Origin: Pontederia crassipes
Lineage: Eukaryota > Streptophyta > Magnoliopsida > Commelinales > Pontederiaceae
Direction: 5' to 3'
DNA: 64,000 nt
Assembly: GCA_030549335.1 (NCBI GenBank)
Contig: CM060192.1
Coordinates: 25,602,657 to 25,666,656, forward strand
Part shown: piece after piece, positions 45,352 through 57,217 of the stretch
Position numbering within the stretch: the stretch's first letter is position 1
Layout: every line of letters begins with the position of its first letter
Position numbers and translations under genes: made by a program
Notes under the pieces: model-generated
What the model saw: the letters and a program-made list of their open reading frames with translations, nothing else
What the model was told of the DNA's origin: nothing
The model's database searches: none

Positions 45352-46567
45352 TGTATGATCCTGAATGAAAGGGGGGTGAATTGGTGTTTATTCAAAAATA
45401 TCAATTTTACGAAAATCATCGCGAAAGCACAAAACCGATTCGTTAATCCTTTTAAACCAAAGCAATTCAGATCATAAACATAATATTAGAGGGAGAGAGA
45501 GTGAGAGAAATCAAACGCAAAGAAAAGTGGTTGTTGACGAGATTCGGTCACATCTTAGCCTACGTCCTTGCTCCGAATTTTCAACCTCGAGACCGCCGGA
45601 GATTCCACTAATATCTTTCTTTGTTTCAAATGGGACAATGAAGAAAGCCCTTTACATCAATCATCTTTTCTCCGCTTCGAGAGACAATGTAACCTCTCCT
45701 CCTAAGAAGCTAATATATTCCTCTTGCTCAAGAAGCAAGATTTAGAACCTCTTTTATACACGAGCTTTCTTTATTTTTTATTTTTGAATAAGAATGTTTC
45801 TCTCTTTTATAATTCTATGCTCACAATAGTGGAAGAGAGAAAGAAAGAAATATCTAAATGATAATTTTAAGAAAATTATCTTCTTTTGATAACTTGAAGT
45901 TTTGCTTCAATGCATGAATGGGATGCATTTGCTTCTGGCTTTGGCACTTCTTTTATAGGCTCTGGCATGTGAAAAATTCGTCCAAAATTAATTCCACATT
46001 TTTCTCCTTGAAATATAGCCATTATTGTTCATTTCATTAATGAATCGATCGACCGCATTTATGGATTGGTCGACCGGTTTATATGATCGTTGCGCTGATT
46101 TCTCGAGTTACCGTAGCTAGTCGGTCGACCGGACTATCGATCGGTCAATCGACCAACATAGTCTCGCAGTTTTGATTTTTGCCCGTTGAGTTGATCGGTC
46201 GGCCAGTGCATCGACTTGTGTAGTCTCAACATGGATTTGGGCAATTTATGCATTGACCGGTCGACCGATATCTCTGAACGTTCGACCGGCCTTCATAGCT
46301 TCAACTAGCAGGTTAACTGCTCTGCACTATTTTGAGCATAACATTTTGTACAGTTATCCAAATTAGATGATCTTAGAGTCTATAAAAAGCTAACAAGAAT
46401 TCTCTACAATCATCCAAACTAATGAGATCAATGCCAATTATTTAATCAAAGTGTAGTGCATAAAGTTATTTATTTTTCTTTAAACTTTTTTAGCATTTTT
46501 ACTTTAACCATTCGAGATTTGTATCATCAAAATATAATTTTATATGGCATTAAACTTTGACCCAACA
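45352..46567 (-). repeat. 5' LTR of the gag-only copia element
   Basis: 1216 bp starting TGTATGATCC and ending ACCCAACA on +. The first 100 bp is GGGGTGAATTGGTGTTTATT-rich; the region 46040-46300 has many palindromic CGGTCGACCGG-type clusters. Confidence 0.85.
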
Positions 46568-48148
46568 AGGACATGTGTTGCTCATCCGAGCACACTGCCC
46601 GGCTCATGAAATCAACAAGGAATCAGGAGGCATAATACTAACGAGACACCTATCCTACATGCAGGACAGGTGTCACACATCAAAGGGAGGACCCAAAATG
46701 GAGGAGACATACAAAAGGGCAAGGAGGATGAAGGAATTGGGGGGGGGGGGACTGGACACAGAGTGCAACCATTAGAGAGGATAGAGAGGAGCAATCAAAT
46801 CGATGAGGAAGGCTGGATCATCTTCGAGCAGCTCACCCGATGCCATTTGCTTCTGCTTTAACCTTCGCTTTAGTTTCTGCATTATGCCTTACTGTAATAA
46901 GTTTACACAGTTTGAAATTTGAACTTAGTATGCCTAGATAATCAGCCAAGTGAAGTTGAGGGATCGTTTGATGGATTCGAACTTGACTTTTAAAGCTTTT
47001 ATGGATTTCAGATGTTTTATTTAGCACAATTGATTTTATTTGTTTATTCTTCAAATATTGTATTATAAGTCTACCTTTTTATGTAACCATCCCCTGAGAA
47101 GGGTCATATGCTGCAAATGATACAACGATGAGATGAAAGGCTAGTTGATCATATTGGGGGAGACCTTTTGGGTATGATTGTTAAGTCTTCTAGAGGTGAA
47201 TCGAGATGTATCACTGTGATTTCATCTAAGTAACAATTTGACTCGGTTCAAACTCGAGAGTGGGAGAACCTAAAATCCTTGTTATGAGAGTGAAAAAGAT
47301 TCATGTTTTAATGTTAACGTCCGAATGCATATTATAGTGAACCAACATTTATTTGCCCAGTTCATCCAAAAATTATCCCTCGTGCCTCCATTTTATCATA
47401 TCGCTTAGTGACACAACTCTTAACTTCGTAGTTAGTTTACATTTATCAAAGTGAAACATGAAAACCTCAAAGAAAATACAAAATCCAGAATTCCAACTAT
47501 ATATAATTACTTTCAGACATTTACGTTTACTTGTTATTCACATTTACATTCAAAGCCCTTTTAACACGTATATCGAGGCACGTTCATTCCTCTTCTTGGG
47601 GTTCGACTCCAAGCTATACATCGACGACGGTTGTATACTTTCGACTTGAGAAGTGTAGTTGGACTTTAATTAAAACTTGTAGGCGACACATTCATGAGCA
47701 AGAACCAAGAATATGGATACTGGTTGATTGAAAAAGTTACTGTTAATCATCATAATTGGATGTTGGACGGAACAGGTCGTCAACAACAAGACACCAGGAA
47801 CTAACAATTGAGATGAGTTTTTTGCTAGAGTCGAAGGAAACTAATACCAGGAACTAACAACTGGGCTCTAATTAAGACTTATTTTACATTTTTGAAATAA
47901 GGAATTTGATCTTCATATACTTGTATCTAGTATACATATACCGGTTGCCCAAGGAAAGCATACATACCAGAAATTCATTAGGACAGACTTTCTGTTACTT
48001 GCTACCATGAAACACACCATCAACAAACTATTTTATTAGATTTCAGCAAAATGATTTGAGAATTGTTGGTTCGCTTGAAGTGATCTGAACATAAATTATT
48101 ATGACTATGATGTTAAAAATAAGATCAGACATAATAAAAAAATAAACA
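46568..48148. other. Stretch between two copia LTRs, nothing recognised
   Basis: A less AT-rich block at 46568-46850 includes a run of ten or more G (about 46740) and short frames on both strands, none recognised. The remainder is AT-rich. Confidence 0.4.
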
Positions 48149-49033
48149 TGTTTTAGGATCAAAAGCACCAAGGGGGTGAATTGATATTTAAATTTTTTTT
48201 CGTGAAATCAATTTCGAAAAATTAAAAACCGATCACAAACAAATATTGATAACGAGTAAGTGAGAGATAAGGAGCAAACAAAAAGAGACACTATATGTTG
48301 ACGAGATTCAGCACCAACTCTTTGGCCTCGTCCTCACTCCGACTTCTCGTCCTCTAGACCGTCGGAGATCCGCTATCTTTCTCTTTTCTTGTAGGGAGAG
48401 AACAACCCTCTTTATACCACACGATTTCTTCTCCGCTCAAGAGTCAAGGCACACCTCTTATTATAAAGAACTTTCAACTTCACTAGATCGGGAACAATGA
48501 ATTACTCTAACTCTCTTCTTTTACAAAATATTCTTACACTCAAAGCTTATAAGAGAAAGGAATGAATTTGTAACTTTTGGGCTCAAGAACCTAAAATGAG
48601 CTTTTGAATGATCTTGCTTACTTGAATGATCTTCCTTTAGGCTTTGACATTCATTTTATAGCTTTTGACAAGTGTTTATTTTCGTCCAAAAAATCTTGCA
48701 TAGTCTTCTCCTAAAAAAATAGTTGTTACTTTTCATTTCAGCCGGTGATCAATTGATCGCATTAATGGGTCGGTCAACCGGTCAATATGATCGTTGAGAA
48801 TTTTCATCTGTTGTATCGGTTGATTGGTTGACCGTTCAATCAACCGGTTCCTCGACCGTCATGGTCTCGACATTTTTGGAATTCATTTTTGTGTTGATCA
48901 GTCGATCGTTCCATTGACCGAACCGTCAACCATCAAAGTCGTGACATTTGTTGAATTCGTTCTTCTGTTGGCTGATCGATCGATCGATCCGTCGGCCGTC
49001 ATAGTCTTGACATTTTTTTTGCATGATGTCCAT
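48149..49033 (-). repeat. Copia-type LTR (left copy), truncated by another insertion
   Basis: It starts TGTTTTAGGATC and matches the LTR at 56393-57217 closely from AGAACAACCCTCTTTATACC (48407) to GCATGATGTCCAT (49033). It contains three imperfect tandem units of about 80 bp built on TCGACCGTCATGGTCTCGAC and ATTTTTGGAATTC (about 48850-49020). At 49034 it is interrupted by gypsy-like sequence. Confidence 0.75.
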
Positions 49034-49264
49034 CTGAGTCAAACAACGATCTATGGTATCCACTTGCTGTGAAAGGGAAGTGAAGTCATAGGCACCATAG
49101 GAAGCCGAAGCTGCATGTAGGAAAGATCCAAGATGCTCAGTGGACGCTGAAGGCGGAGGGAAGCTAGGGCTAGCTGTCGGTACGTCTTGAGTATCCATCA
49201 GCGCTGGCTCTTCATCAATGTCATCATCTCCATCGTCAGTATCTATCGGTGTTGGCTCTCTCAA
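49034..49264 (-). pseudogene. C-terminal fragment of a gypsy-type ORF
   Basis: The minus strand reads MREPTPIDTDDGDDDIDEEP, MDTQDVPTASP, then YGAYDFTSLSQQVDTIDRCL. The acidic MDTQDxP stretch followed by a helix of hydrophobic heptads resembles the end of ORF1 proteins in Athila/Tat-type gypsy elements. The reading runs on into the LTR at 49033, so it is a chimeric frame. Assignment is tentative. Confidence 0.4.
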
Positions 49265-50209
49265 CCTAAGATGTTTCTAGTGTAAAGTCACAGAATCGAT
49301 AACATTTGTACGGCGGGGTCGAATGTACTCCTCTCCCACGAGAACGCTGATACAAAAAATGAAGTAGAATTCTAGTGATCCAAATGCCAAAATGTAGGTG
49401 ATAACAACCACAAGCACCGGGGGAGGCCTTCTAGAATATATAATCCATATGATAGAAAACATAATGGCCAAAATGAAGAAATGAGGCATCATGGATATAG
49501 AGACAATAGAGAAAGAATAAATCAAAGTGGGTGATCTCTGTATAGTGCCTGACTCGAGGAGTAATTATGTGACTCAAAATGTGGTTAGCCATTTTCATGG
49601 TCGGATGAAGGTGTCGATAGGTCGATTCGACGGTATAGTGAACATCCTATCGACCAAAAATCGTACGAATGCCATCCGCCATGGATTCAACAATGGTGGC
49701 CGGAAGGAACACACATGTCGGACAAAAAGATGTCGGATGAGAAGAGGAAGGCTTGGTCAGAGGGGGCTGCCGGAAAGAAGGTACAGAACCACGTCGACAG
49801 AGGACAGAGGGACATGAAGGCGATGACTCCGGTGACAGGGAGAAAATAGGGCGGTCGAGTGAAGAGAAGGAGAGAAAGTGTGACGATGACCACGGCGGAG
49901 GTCAGCGGTGGTGGCATTGGCGAGTGGGAGGTCGACGATGATGACATGGGTCACCGGCAAAGAGGAGGAAGAGAGGGGGAATGATGACGGTCAGAAGGAT
50001 GACAATGGAGACAGGAAGGAGAGAGAGCGACAACGGCGGCGAGCACAGAGATGCGGATAGAGAGGACGATGATGACGTCGATGGCCGGGAGGTTGACGGT
50101 GTCACAGAGATGGGGTGAGGAGGGAGCGCGATGGTGATGGCCGGAAGTCGGCGGTGACGTCATGGAGAGATGGACGAACGGTAGCTAGAGCAGCGGTCGA
50201 GTGAAAACT
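49265..50209. other. GC-rich stretch with overlapping frames, unrecognised
   Basis: From about 49630 to 50170 the + strand is purine-rich with many GAGG, CGGTGG and GATGACG motifs, opening Ser/Pro-rich frames on the minus strand and Gly/Arg-rich ones on +. It looks like a low-complexity segment, perhaps retrotransposon leader, rather than a gene. Confidence 0.35.
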
Positions 50210-50520
50210 AAAAAGGAAGGTCGATCGGTCGACTATTATATGTCGGCGATCTGAATATACTGGTCGATCGGTAGTACATGCGATCGACCGACAATAGATT
50301 GGTTTGCAATTTTAAAAGACATACACCGTTCGACCGGTAGAGCCTAGTTGTTGACTGATCGAGGTCTGAAAATTGATTTTTCACCATTTTCCAAATTTTA
50401 ACCATGAAATTCTTGTTTCAAAGGCATATTTCACATGAATGTGATGTTGTGCAACATTTTTAATGTTCAATTCATGTCAAAAGTGATATTGAATAACCAA
50501 GTCACTTTTACTTAGAATTG
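50210..50520 (-). repeat. Probable 3' LTR piece and 3' leader of the copia pol element
   Basis: It directly follows the pol end in minus orientation and contains TCGATCGGTCGACTATT, GTCGATCGGTAGTAC and GCGATCGACCGAC clusters like the other copia LTRs here. Its sequence does not align with the LTR pair 48149/56393, so it may belong to a different element. Confidence 0.4.
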
Positions 50521-50529
50521 ATATGCAAT

Positions 50530-53500
50530 CAAGATTCAATCATTCATAATTCCCTTCTAAGCATGCAAAACAATTCTTCACTCAAGAGTTTTGTAAATAT
50601 GTCTACAAGTTGGACTTCAGTTGACACATTGAATGATAATGCCCTTAAGGATCACATGCTCTCTAATGAAATGATATTGCAAGTCAATGTGTTTAGTCCT
50701 AAAATATTGAATTGGATTTTTGGTCATTTCTATGGCACTTGTGTTATCGAATTTCATGGGTACATTGGAATAACTTACACCATAATCAAGTAATTATTAT
50801 TTTACTCATAATATTTGTGCACAATAATTATTGGCGGCTATATATTCATCCTCGGCGATAGTAAGTGCGATGGAGTTTTGTTTCTTGCTAGCCCATGAGA
50901 TGAGGGGGCTAATAAGAAAGTAACACATCCCACTAGTGCTTTTCTTATCAACTTTACACTCGATAAAATCTGCATCGGTGTGGACATGTAATTCAAATAG
51001 GAAATTTTCTATCATACTAAATGCCTAATTCACATGTATGCTTTAAATAGCACATTATCCTTTTAACAATGATTACATGTGATTCTTTGGGAACAAATTA
51101 AAACCTAGCACACAAGCATACACTAAACATGATAGCTGACCTAGATGTTGTTAAATAGAACAAGCTACCAATCATACCTCTGTACCTTTATTGATCAATG
51201 GACTTGCCTTTCATCTTTATCCATTTTGTAGTGATTCTCATAAGAGTTGTGCTCGGCTTGCATCATTCATTCCGAATCTTTTACGCAACTCTTTTGTATA
51301 CTTTTCTTGATTGAGAAAAATTCCATCCTTGGATTATTTCGCTTGTAAGTCTAGAAAGAAAGTGAGGTCTCCTATAAGAATCATCTCAAATTATTTTTGC
51401 ATAAGAGCTTCTAACTCTTTGCACAAGCATTCATTAGTAGCACCATCATATCGTGAACATAGATGTGAACTATTAAAATGTCATTTTCATATGTTTTAAA
51501 AATAATGTAGTGTCAACTTTCACTTTTTGAAAATCATTTCAATTAAAAATGAACTCAATCTTTCATACTGAGCTCAAGAAGCTTGTTTCAATCCATAAAG
51601 AGCTTTTGAAAGTTTAATAACATGATTAGAAAAATTAAGATTTTCAAAACCTTGAGGTTGTTCAACATAAACTTTCTCATTTATAAAACTATTTAGAAAA
51701 GTCGATTTTACATCCATTTGAAAAAGTTTAAAACATTTATAACTTGCAAAAGCCAAAAGCATTCGAATTGCCTCAAGTCTAGCAACTGGAGAAAAAATTT
51801 TGTCAAAATCAACCCCTTCAATTTGTGAGTAATCCTTGGCATTAATATGACTTTTTCCTCACAATGACACCTTTTTATCTAACTTATTTCGAAAGATCCA
51901 TTTGCTTCCTATAATAGGATAGTCCTTGGGTCTTTCCACAAGTTTTCGCACTTGATTTCTTTCAAAATTATTTAATTCATCATGCATTGCATTTATCCAA
52001 TGTGAATTTTTAAGTGCTTCATCTATATTGCTGGACTCAAAATTCACAAGAAATGCAAAAAAAAACACATTGATTTTTTAAAGAGTTTCTATTTTTTATA
52101 CCTTCATTTATATTACTTATAACTTGATCAAGTGGATGTGATGAGGCATGTCTACAATTTCTTGGAATGAGTTTGTTCTCCTCTATTCGAAGTTTGCACA
52201 TCATTAAGTTGTCTTTGCATTTCAACTATTTCTTCTTAATCATCATGCACTTGCATGTTCATAAAAGTCATTAGTATAATTTAATTTAACATTAATATAC
52301 TCTTCAACAACTAATGTTCTTTTGTTATACACTCTATAAGCTTTACTTGTACCAAAATAATCAAGAAAAATACTATCATCACAATTAGCATCAAATTTAC
52401 CTAGTTTATCTTTGACATTCAAAATATAGCAACAACAACAACAACAACAACAAAGCCTTATCCCACTAGGTGGGGTCGGCTACATGGATCATACGACGCC
52501 ATTCCGCTCTATTAGTAACCAAACCTTTCGGTATATTATTCACCAATAGATCTTGCTCTATTAGTTCGCCAAGTGTCCGCCTTGGCCTCCCTCTCCCTCT
52601 TTTAATCGGACTCCAAATTATTTGATCTACTCTTCTTACTGGCGCATCTAATGGTCTTCTCTATATTCAAAATATAGCATTTACAAAAAAAACTTTGAAA
52701 TAAAAAATATTGAGTTTCATATAAAACTTCAAAACTTGTTTTCTTCTCAAAATGTCTAACTAGAATTCCATTAAGAATATAGCATGATGTGTTTATGACA
52801 TTCGTCGAAAAATACTTTGGCAATTTACTTTCATTTAAAATTGTTCTGCCATTTCTTATATAGTTCTATTTTTTTCTTTCTACTACTTCATTTTGTTGAG
52901 GTGTCCTAGAAGTGGAAAAGTTATGAATAATTCCATTTTCCTCACAAAATAATTTAAATTTATAATTTTCAAATTCTCCCCCATGGTTACTTCTAATTTT
53001 TGAAATTTTTTGTTCAAATTCATTTTGAATTCTTTTTACAAATTTGGAAAACATGTTAATCGTTTCATCTTTAGTAGCAAGAAAAATAGTCAAAGTGAAA
53101 CGAAAGAAATCATCAACAATCACAAATACATATCTTTTTCCTCCTAAGCTTATCACATTAATAGGTCCAAAAAAATCAAGATGTAAAAGTTTCAAAGACC
53201 TGTGTGTACTAATGACTCCCTTTAATTTAAACGAGCTCTTGGTTTGTTTACCTTTTAGACATGAATCACCATTTATCTCAAATTTAATTTTAGACAAACC
53301 TCTAACCAATTCATGATTTGAAAGCTTATTTAGTAATTTATAGTTTGCATGTCCTAATCTTCTATGCCACAAGCTTATTTCATCATGCATAGCACTAAAA
53401 CATTTTTCATTGTTTAAGTTATCAACATCAATTTTGTAAACATTATTATATCTAAAACCCATGTGTATAACTTCATTATTTTCATCTAGTATCAAATATT

Positions 53501-54742
53501 TGTCCTTTTCAAATTTGGCTAAATAGTCTTTATCACATAATTGATATGCTAACTAGGTTATGTTTTAAGTTTTCCATTAGCCAAATATTTTTCAAATACA
53601 CTTTGTCATTCTTACCAACATTACCCATACCAATTACTCTTCCTTTGCTATTGTCTTCAAATGTGACTTTTTCTCCATTTTTCTTTATTAAAGTGATGAA
53701 GTTTGATGCATCATCGTTCATATGTCTTGAGCATACACTATTCAAATACCATTTACCTTCATTGTACTTTGGAGATCCCTACTAGAAAGAAATTGAGATT
53801 CTCATCTTTTTTGTTCCCAAACTTGCTTTGTCCATTTTGGTTAGAATTGGTTCCTTTCGGGACCCAAATTTTCTTCGTCCCTTTATTTTTTTTTTCTAAT
53901 TCTTCTATTGTAAGAATAATGTCCTTCATATCCACAATGAAAACAAGTGATATGTGATCTTTCATAATCATGCGATGCTCTAACAAATAAAATTCTTTTG
54001 TCATTTTTCTTTTAAAAAGAATTAAAGCCAAGTCCCTTTTTATTCGAAGATATTCTAGATTCACTAAGCATGATATCTAACATCTTACTTTCATTTGAAA
54101 ATTTTTCAAACTCAACTTCTTTGTTCAAGCATGCACTTTATATATTTTGTATTTCACAGGATGATTTTAGTGTACTATTTTTCATTTTCAATTCTTCAAT
54201 TAAAAATTCCAAGCTAGAGTTTCCTCATTTAATAAATCACACTTTTCAATAACTTTAGAATTAATACTCACATTTTTGTTTTGGAAATTTGCAAACTCTA
54301 TTTTTAAACTATCGTATTTCTTTTTTAGCCATTCATATTTACTTATAGGGATTCTAAACTCATTATGCACATCAAAAGATTCATTATCACTAGAATCGAA
54401 TGAGTTAGATGATACCTCATGGTTATTAGCCATTAGACATATGTAGGCTTCTTCATTATCACTAGAGGAGGTGTTGGAGTCATTTTGTTCATCTTCGCTT
54501 TCATCCCAAGTGGCTTGAAGAGTCTTTTTCTTCCTTCTTGAACTTTCTCCATTTTTCTTCTTTTTGACCAAATTTGGACGCTCATTTTTGTAATGTCCAA
54601 TCTTCTTACATTCAAAGTAAGTTATTTGATTCTTGCTTGATAACGATTTTCTCTTGGTGAAACCATTCTTCTTCCTTTGCTTGGTGATGCATGAAAAATC
54701 CAACATATATGTAGCCATGCACTTAATCTTATTTCGAACCAT
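50530..54742 (-). pseudogene. Copia gag-pol polyprotein remnant
   Basis: In minus order: Gag zinc knuckle YFECKKIGHYKNERPNL (about 54620-54570, first Cys changed and last Cys replaced by Arg), acidic and coiled tail to 54200; protease NSVCSRHMNDDAS (53740; the catalytic motif is normally LDSACSRHM); GAG-pre-integrase LWHRRLGHANYKLLNKLSNH (about 53370); integrase LLHLDFFGPI, YVFVIVDDFFRFT and GGEFENYKFKLFCEENGIIH (53260-52930); RT GSKWIFRNKLD and FQMDVKSTFLNSFINEKVYV, EQPQGFE, KALYGLKQAS (51930-51574); RNase H VHTDADFIECKVDKKSTSGM, AEDEYIAA (50980-50830) and KHIDLQYHFIREHV, end about 50530. The RT YVDD block region (51060-51570) is badly decayed. An RTE fragment interrupts it at 52432-52664. 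Such a protein supplies all enzymes for copia transposition; this copy is inactive. Confidence 0.9.
52432..52664 (-). mobile_element. 5'-truncated RTE-type LINE with coding C-terminus and target-site duplication
   Basis: The 233 bp insert is flanked by ATTCAAAATATAGCA at 52417-52431 and 52665-52679. On the minus strand it reads without a stop RPLDAPVRRVDQIIWSPIKR, GRGRPRRTLGELIEQDLLV, NRAEWRRMIHVADPT and then a stop, WDKAL. This is the end of an RTE-clade LINE reverse transcriptase, followed by the (TTG)n tail. It shows the source of the tail shared by the SINE copies at 25803, 28455, 29010 and 30822. It interrupts the copia pol between the RT and integrase parts, so it is younger than that element. 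Confidence 0.92.
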
Positions 54743-54759
54743 TTTCTTATCGCATGCAT

Positions 54760-56392
54760 CATTTTATGAGTTTATTTACATTAATTTTACAAAAATAAAA
54801 ATGTATCAAAATGTTGTATTTATTTTTTAGAAAGTAAGAAAATTGAATTACGAAGCCAACGGAGAAAGCTGCGCTCAAATCGAAGATTAAACGACGTCAG
54901 AAAGTGGGAAACAAGAGAGATGTGAAACGCTGAAAATGTACTGTCACGGGCCATGAAGAGCTTTTCATGGGCCGTGAAGAGGCCCGTAAAACTCAATAGT
55001 GGTTTGTTAAAATGTATTTTCTTACGCCAAGAAAGGTACCTGAGACACGGGCCATGAAGAAGGTTTCATGGGCCATGAAATTCATATTTTTCACACTGTA
55101 AGGGCTGTGAAAACATAGTCGTAGGCTGTGAAATCCTATTTTTAATTCGATTCGGACCCTATTTAGGTCGTTAAATAGCCGTAAATGAAGTGCAGATTTA
55201 AGTTTTGGAGAGATTTTTGAAAGATTTCAAGTGCACAAGGATTCCTACTCATACTATATGATACCAAGATGATTTGGAAACATATTGTGGTTCAAATTTT
55301 GGAGTTTGACAAGGTCAAAATTTCATAACTAATTAAGATCCGAATTTTCCTTATTTCACATAGAAAAGATTTTTGTTTTTTCTCCGATCACATGGAAACC
55401 TAAACCTCTATAAATAAAGCCTTTCTACCACCTGGGGAGACATTCGAGGGCCTGCAACCGAAGCTTTCAAGCCAAGAACGAAGGAAAACTTCTAAAGAAC
55501 AAAGGAGAAGATTTCTGCGTGGTAGACTCATGCGAGGATTGCACAGCGATTTATCATTGTTTCTAAAGAGTACTTCTTGTTCTACATCTTGTTAGGATGC
55601 ATCGTTGCTTTAATGTTTTATCTTTTTAATCTTTGTGATCTAGATCATTTAGTTTTATTTCTGCAAGAGAATTATTGTTAGAAAAAACTTGTGAACTTTT
55701 CTTTAGGATCGATTATAATTTTTTTAGCTTTTAAGAACTTGCTCTGTTTAATCATTATTTTTAATTGTATTATTGATTATTGACTTTAAAAACTTGTGAA
55801 CTTTTCTTTAGGATCAATTTTTTAATTCATAATTTATGTTATGCAATTCATGTCATAATCTAATAGAGCCGTGCAGAGTATTAGATTGCATGGTCTGCCA
55901 AGTTGACTCGTGCGAGCGGTTTGGTAATGTAGGAATCACAACTCATAGCACTCTAATCTGAGTAGGATTAAGAGTAAAGCCGTGCGGAGTATTCTCATCT
56001 TATTAGGATTAAGAATAATTGGTTTACCCAGTTAGGGAGATCATACGTTAGGTGTTTCTAATCCATCTAAAAGTTGAACCTGATTATCTTTGATTATATC
56101 AATCTCTATAGAAGTTAAACAAATTTGTTCTTAATCAACATAATCATCCTAAGATCCTAGACATCAGTAGATTAGTTTAGTTTTAATCTTTATTTTTCTG
56201 TAATTTTATTTTATGCAACTCCTTTTTACTCAAAACCATGTTGTCTCCTATTAGTCTCTAAAATTAGTTTAGTTAAGTAAATTAATTTCTCGTGGGTTCG
56301 ACACTCTACTCTTACACTTTATTACTTGAGCAACTAGTACACTTTGTAGCATTTAATTGTTATCAATTCTTGCATCACTTGGCAAACTTGAG
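54760..56392 (+). mobile_element. Probable Athila/Tat-type gypsy LTR (solo)
   Basis: The right part reads CTCGTGGGTTCGACACTCTA, CTCTTACACTTTATTACTTG and AGCAACTAGTACACTT, a signature of the U5 end of Athila/Tat LTRs in plants. The left part has repeated CACGGGCCATGAAGA and CATGGGCCGTGAA motifs (54955-55130) and a leader-like stretch near 55430-55510. No gag or pol of this family follows. It replaces the region where the N-terminus of the copia gag and its PBS should be. Both ends are approximate. Confidence 0.5.
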
Positions 56393-57217
56393 AACAACCC
56401 TCTTTATACCACACGCCTTCTTTTCCGCTCAAGGGTCAAAGCATACCTCTTATTACAAAGAACTCTCAACTTCACTACATCAGAAACAATGATTTTCTCT
56501 AACTCTCTTCTTTTACAAAATATTCTCACACTCAAAGCTTAGAAGAGAAAGGAATGAATTTGCAACTTTTGGGCTCAAGAACTTAAAAGGAGCTTTTGAA
56601 TGATCTTACTTGCTTGGATGATCTTCCTCCAGGCTTTGACACTCCTTTTGTAGCTTTCTACAAGTGTTTATTTTGTCCTAGAAATCTTGCATAATCTTCT
56701 CCTTAAAAAATAGCCGTTACTGTTCATTTTAGTCGGTGATCGATTGATCGCATTAATGGGCTGATCGACCGGTCAATATGATCATTGAGCATTTTCGTCT
56801 ATTGTATCGGCAGATCAGTCGACCGATTCCTCGACCGTCATGGTCTCGACATTTTTGGAATTCATCTTTGTGCTGATCTATCGATCATTTCATCGATTGA
56901 ATCGTTGACTGTCAAAGTCGTGACATTCGTTGAATTCGTTCTTTTGTTGGCTGGTCGACCAGTGTAATGACCGATCCATCGACCGTCGTAGTCTTGATGT
57001 TTTTTCTACTTGATGTCCATGGACCGATCAGCATGGCTGGTCCATCGGTTGGTGGACCGGTTGTGCATAAAATGTTTATTTCCATCATTTAACTTGGTGA
57101 TTTCTTCTACAATTGAAGTCATATCAATCTTACACCTGCATTATCATCACTTGAGCATAAATTAGTAACTTTTATGTCCAATTTAATTTGTTATCATCAA
57201 AACATAGAATTCAACAC
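56393..57217 (-). repeat. Copia-type LTR (right copy), truncated at its left end
   Basis: It aligns with 48407-49033 from AGAACAACCCTCTTTATACC onward, but lacks the first 250 bp of that LTR and is complete on the right, ending near ATCATCAAAACATAG and TTCAACACA. The same GTCGACCG clusters and three units of about 80 bp are present. It is the presumptive 5' LTR of the copia element whose pol lies at 50530-54742. Confidence 0.65.

Larger units (their letters stand above)
42950..46567 (-). mobile_element. Copia-type element on the minus strand with gag but no pol
   Basis: In minus orientation: 5' LTR 46567-45352, primer-binding site 45351-45337, gag remnant 45222-43860, polypurine tract (GGGGGAGA just before 43119) and a 3' LTR of which only about 170 bp (43119-42950) remain. 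The two LTR portions share CTACAATCATCCAA, AATCAAAGTGTAGTGCATAA and GTATCATCAAAATATAATTT. Integrase, RT and RNase H are absent between gag and polypurine tract, so the element was non-autonomous or has lost pol by deletion. Confidence 0.8.

Noticed and set aside
49687-50163. Ser/Pro/His-rich minus frames
   Set aside because: Three overlapping frames are open in a purine-rich strand; typical of low-complexity sequence, with no conserved motif.
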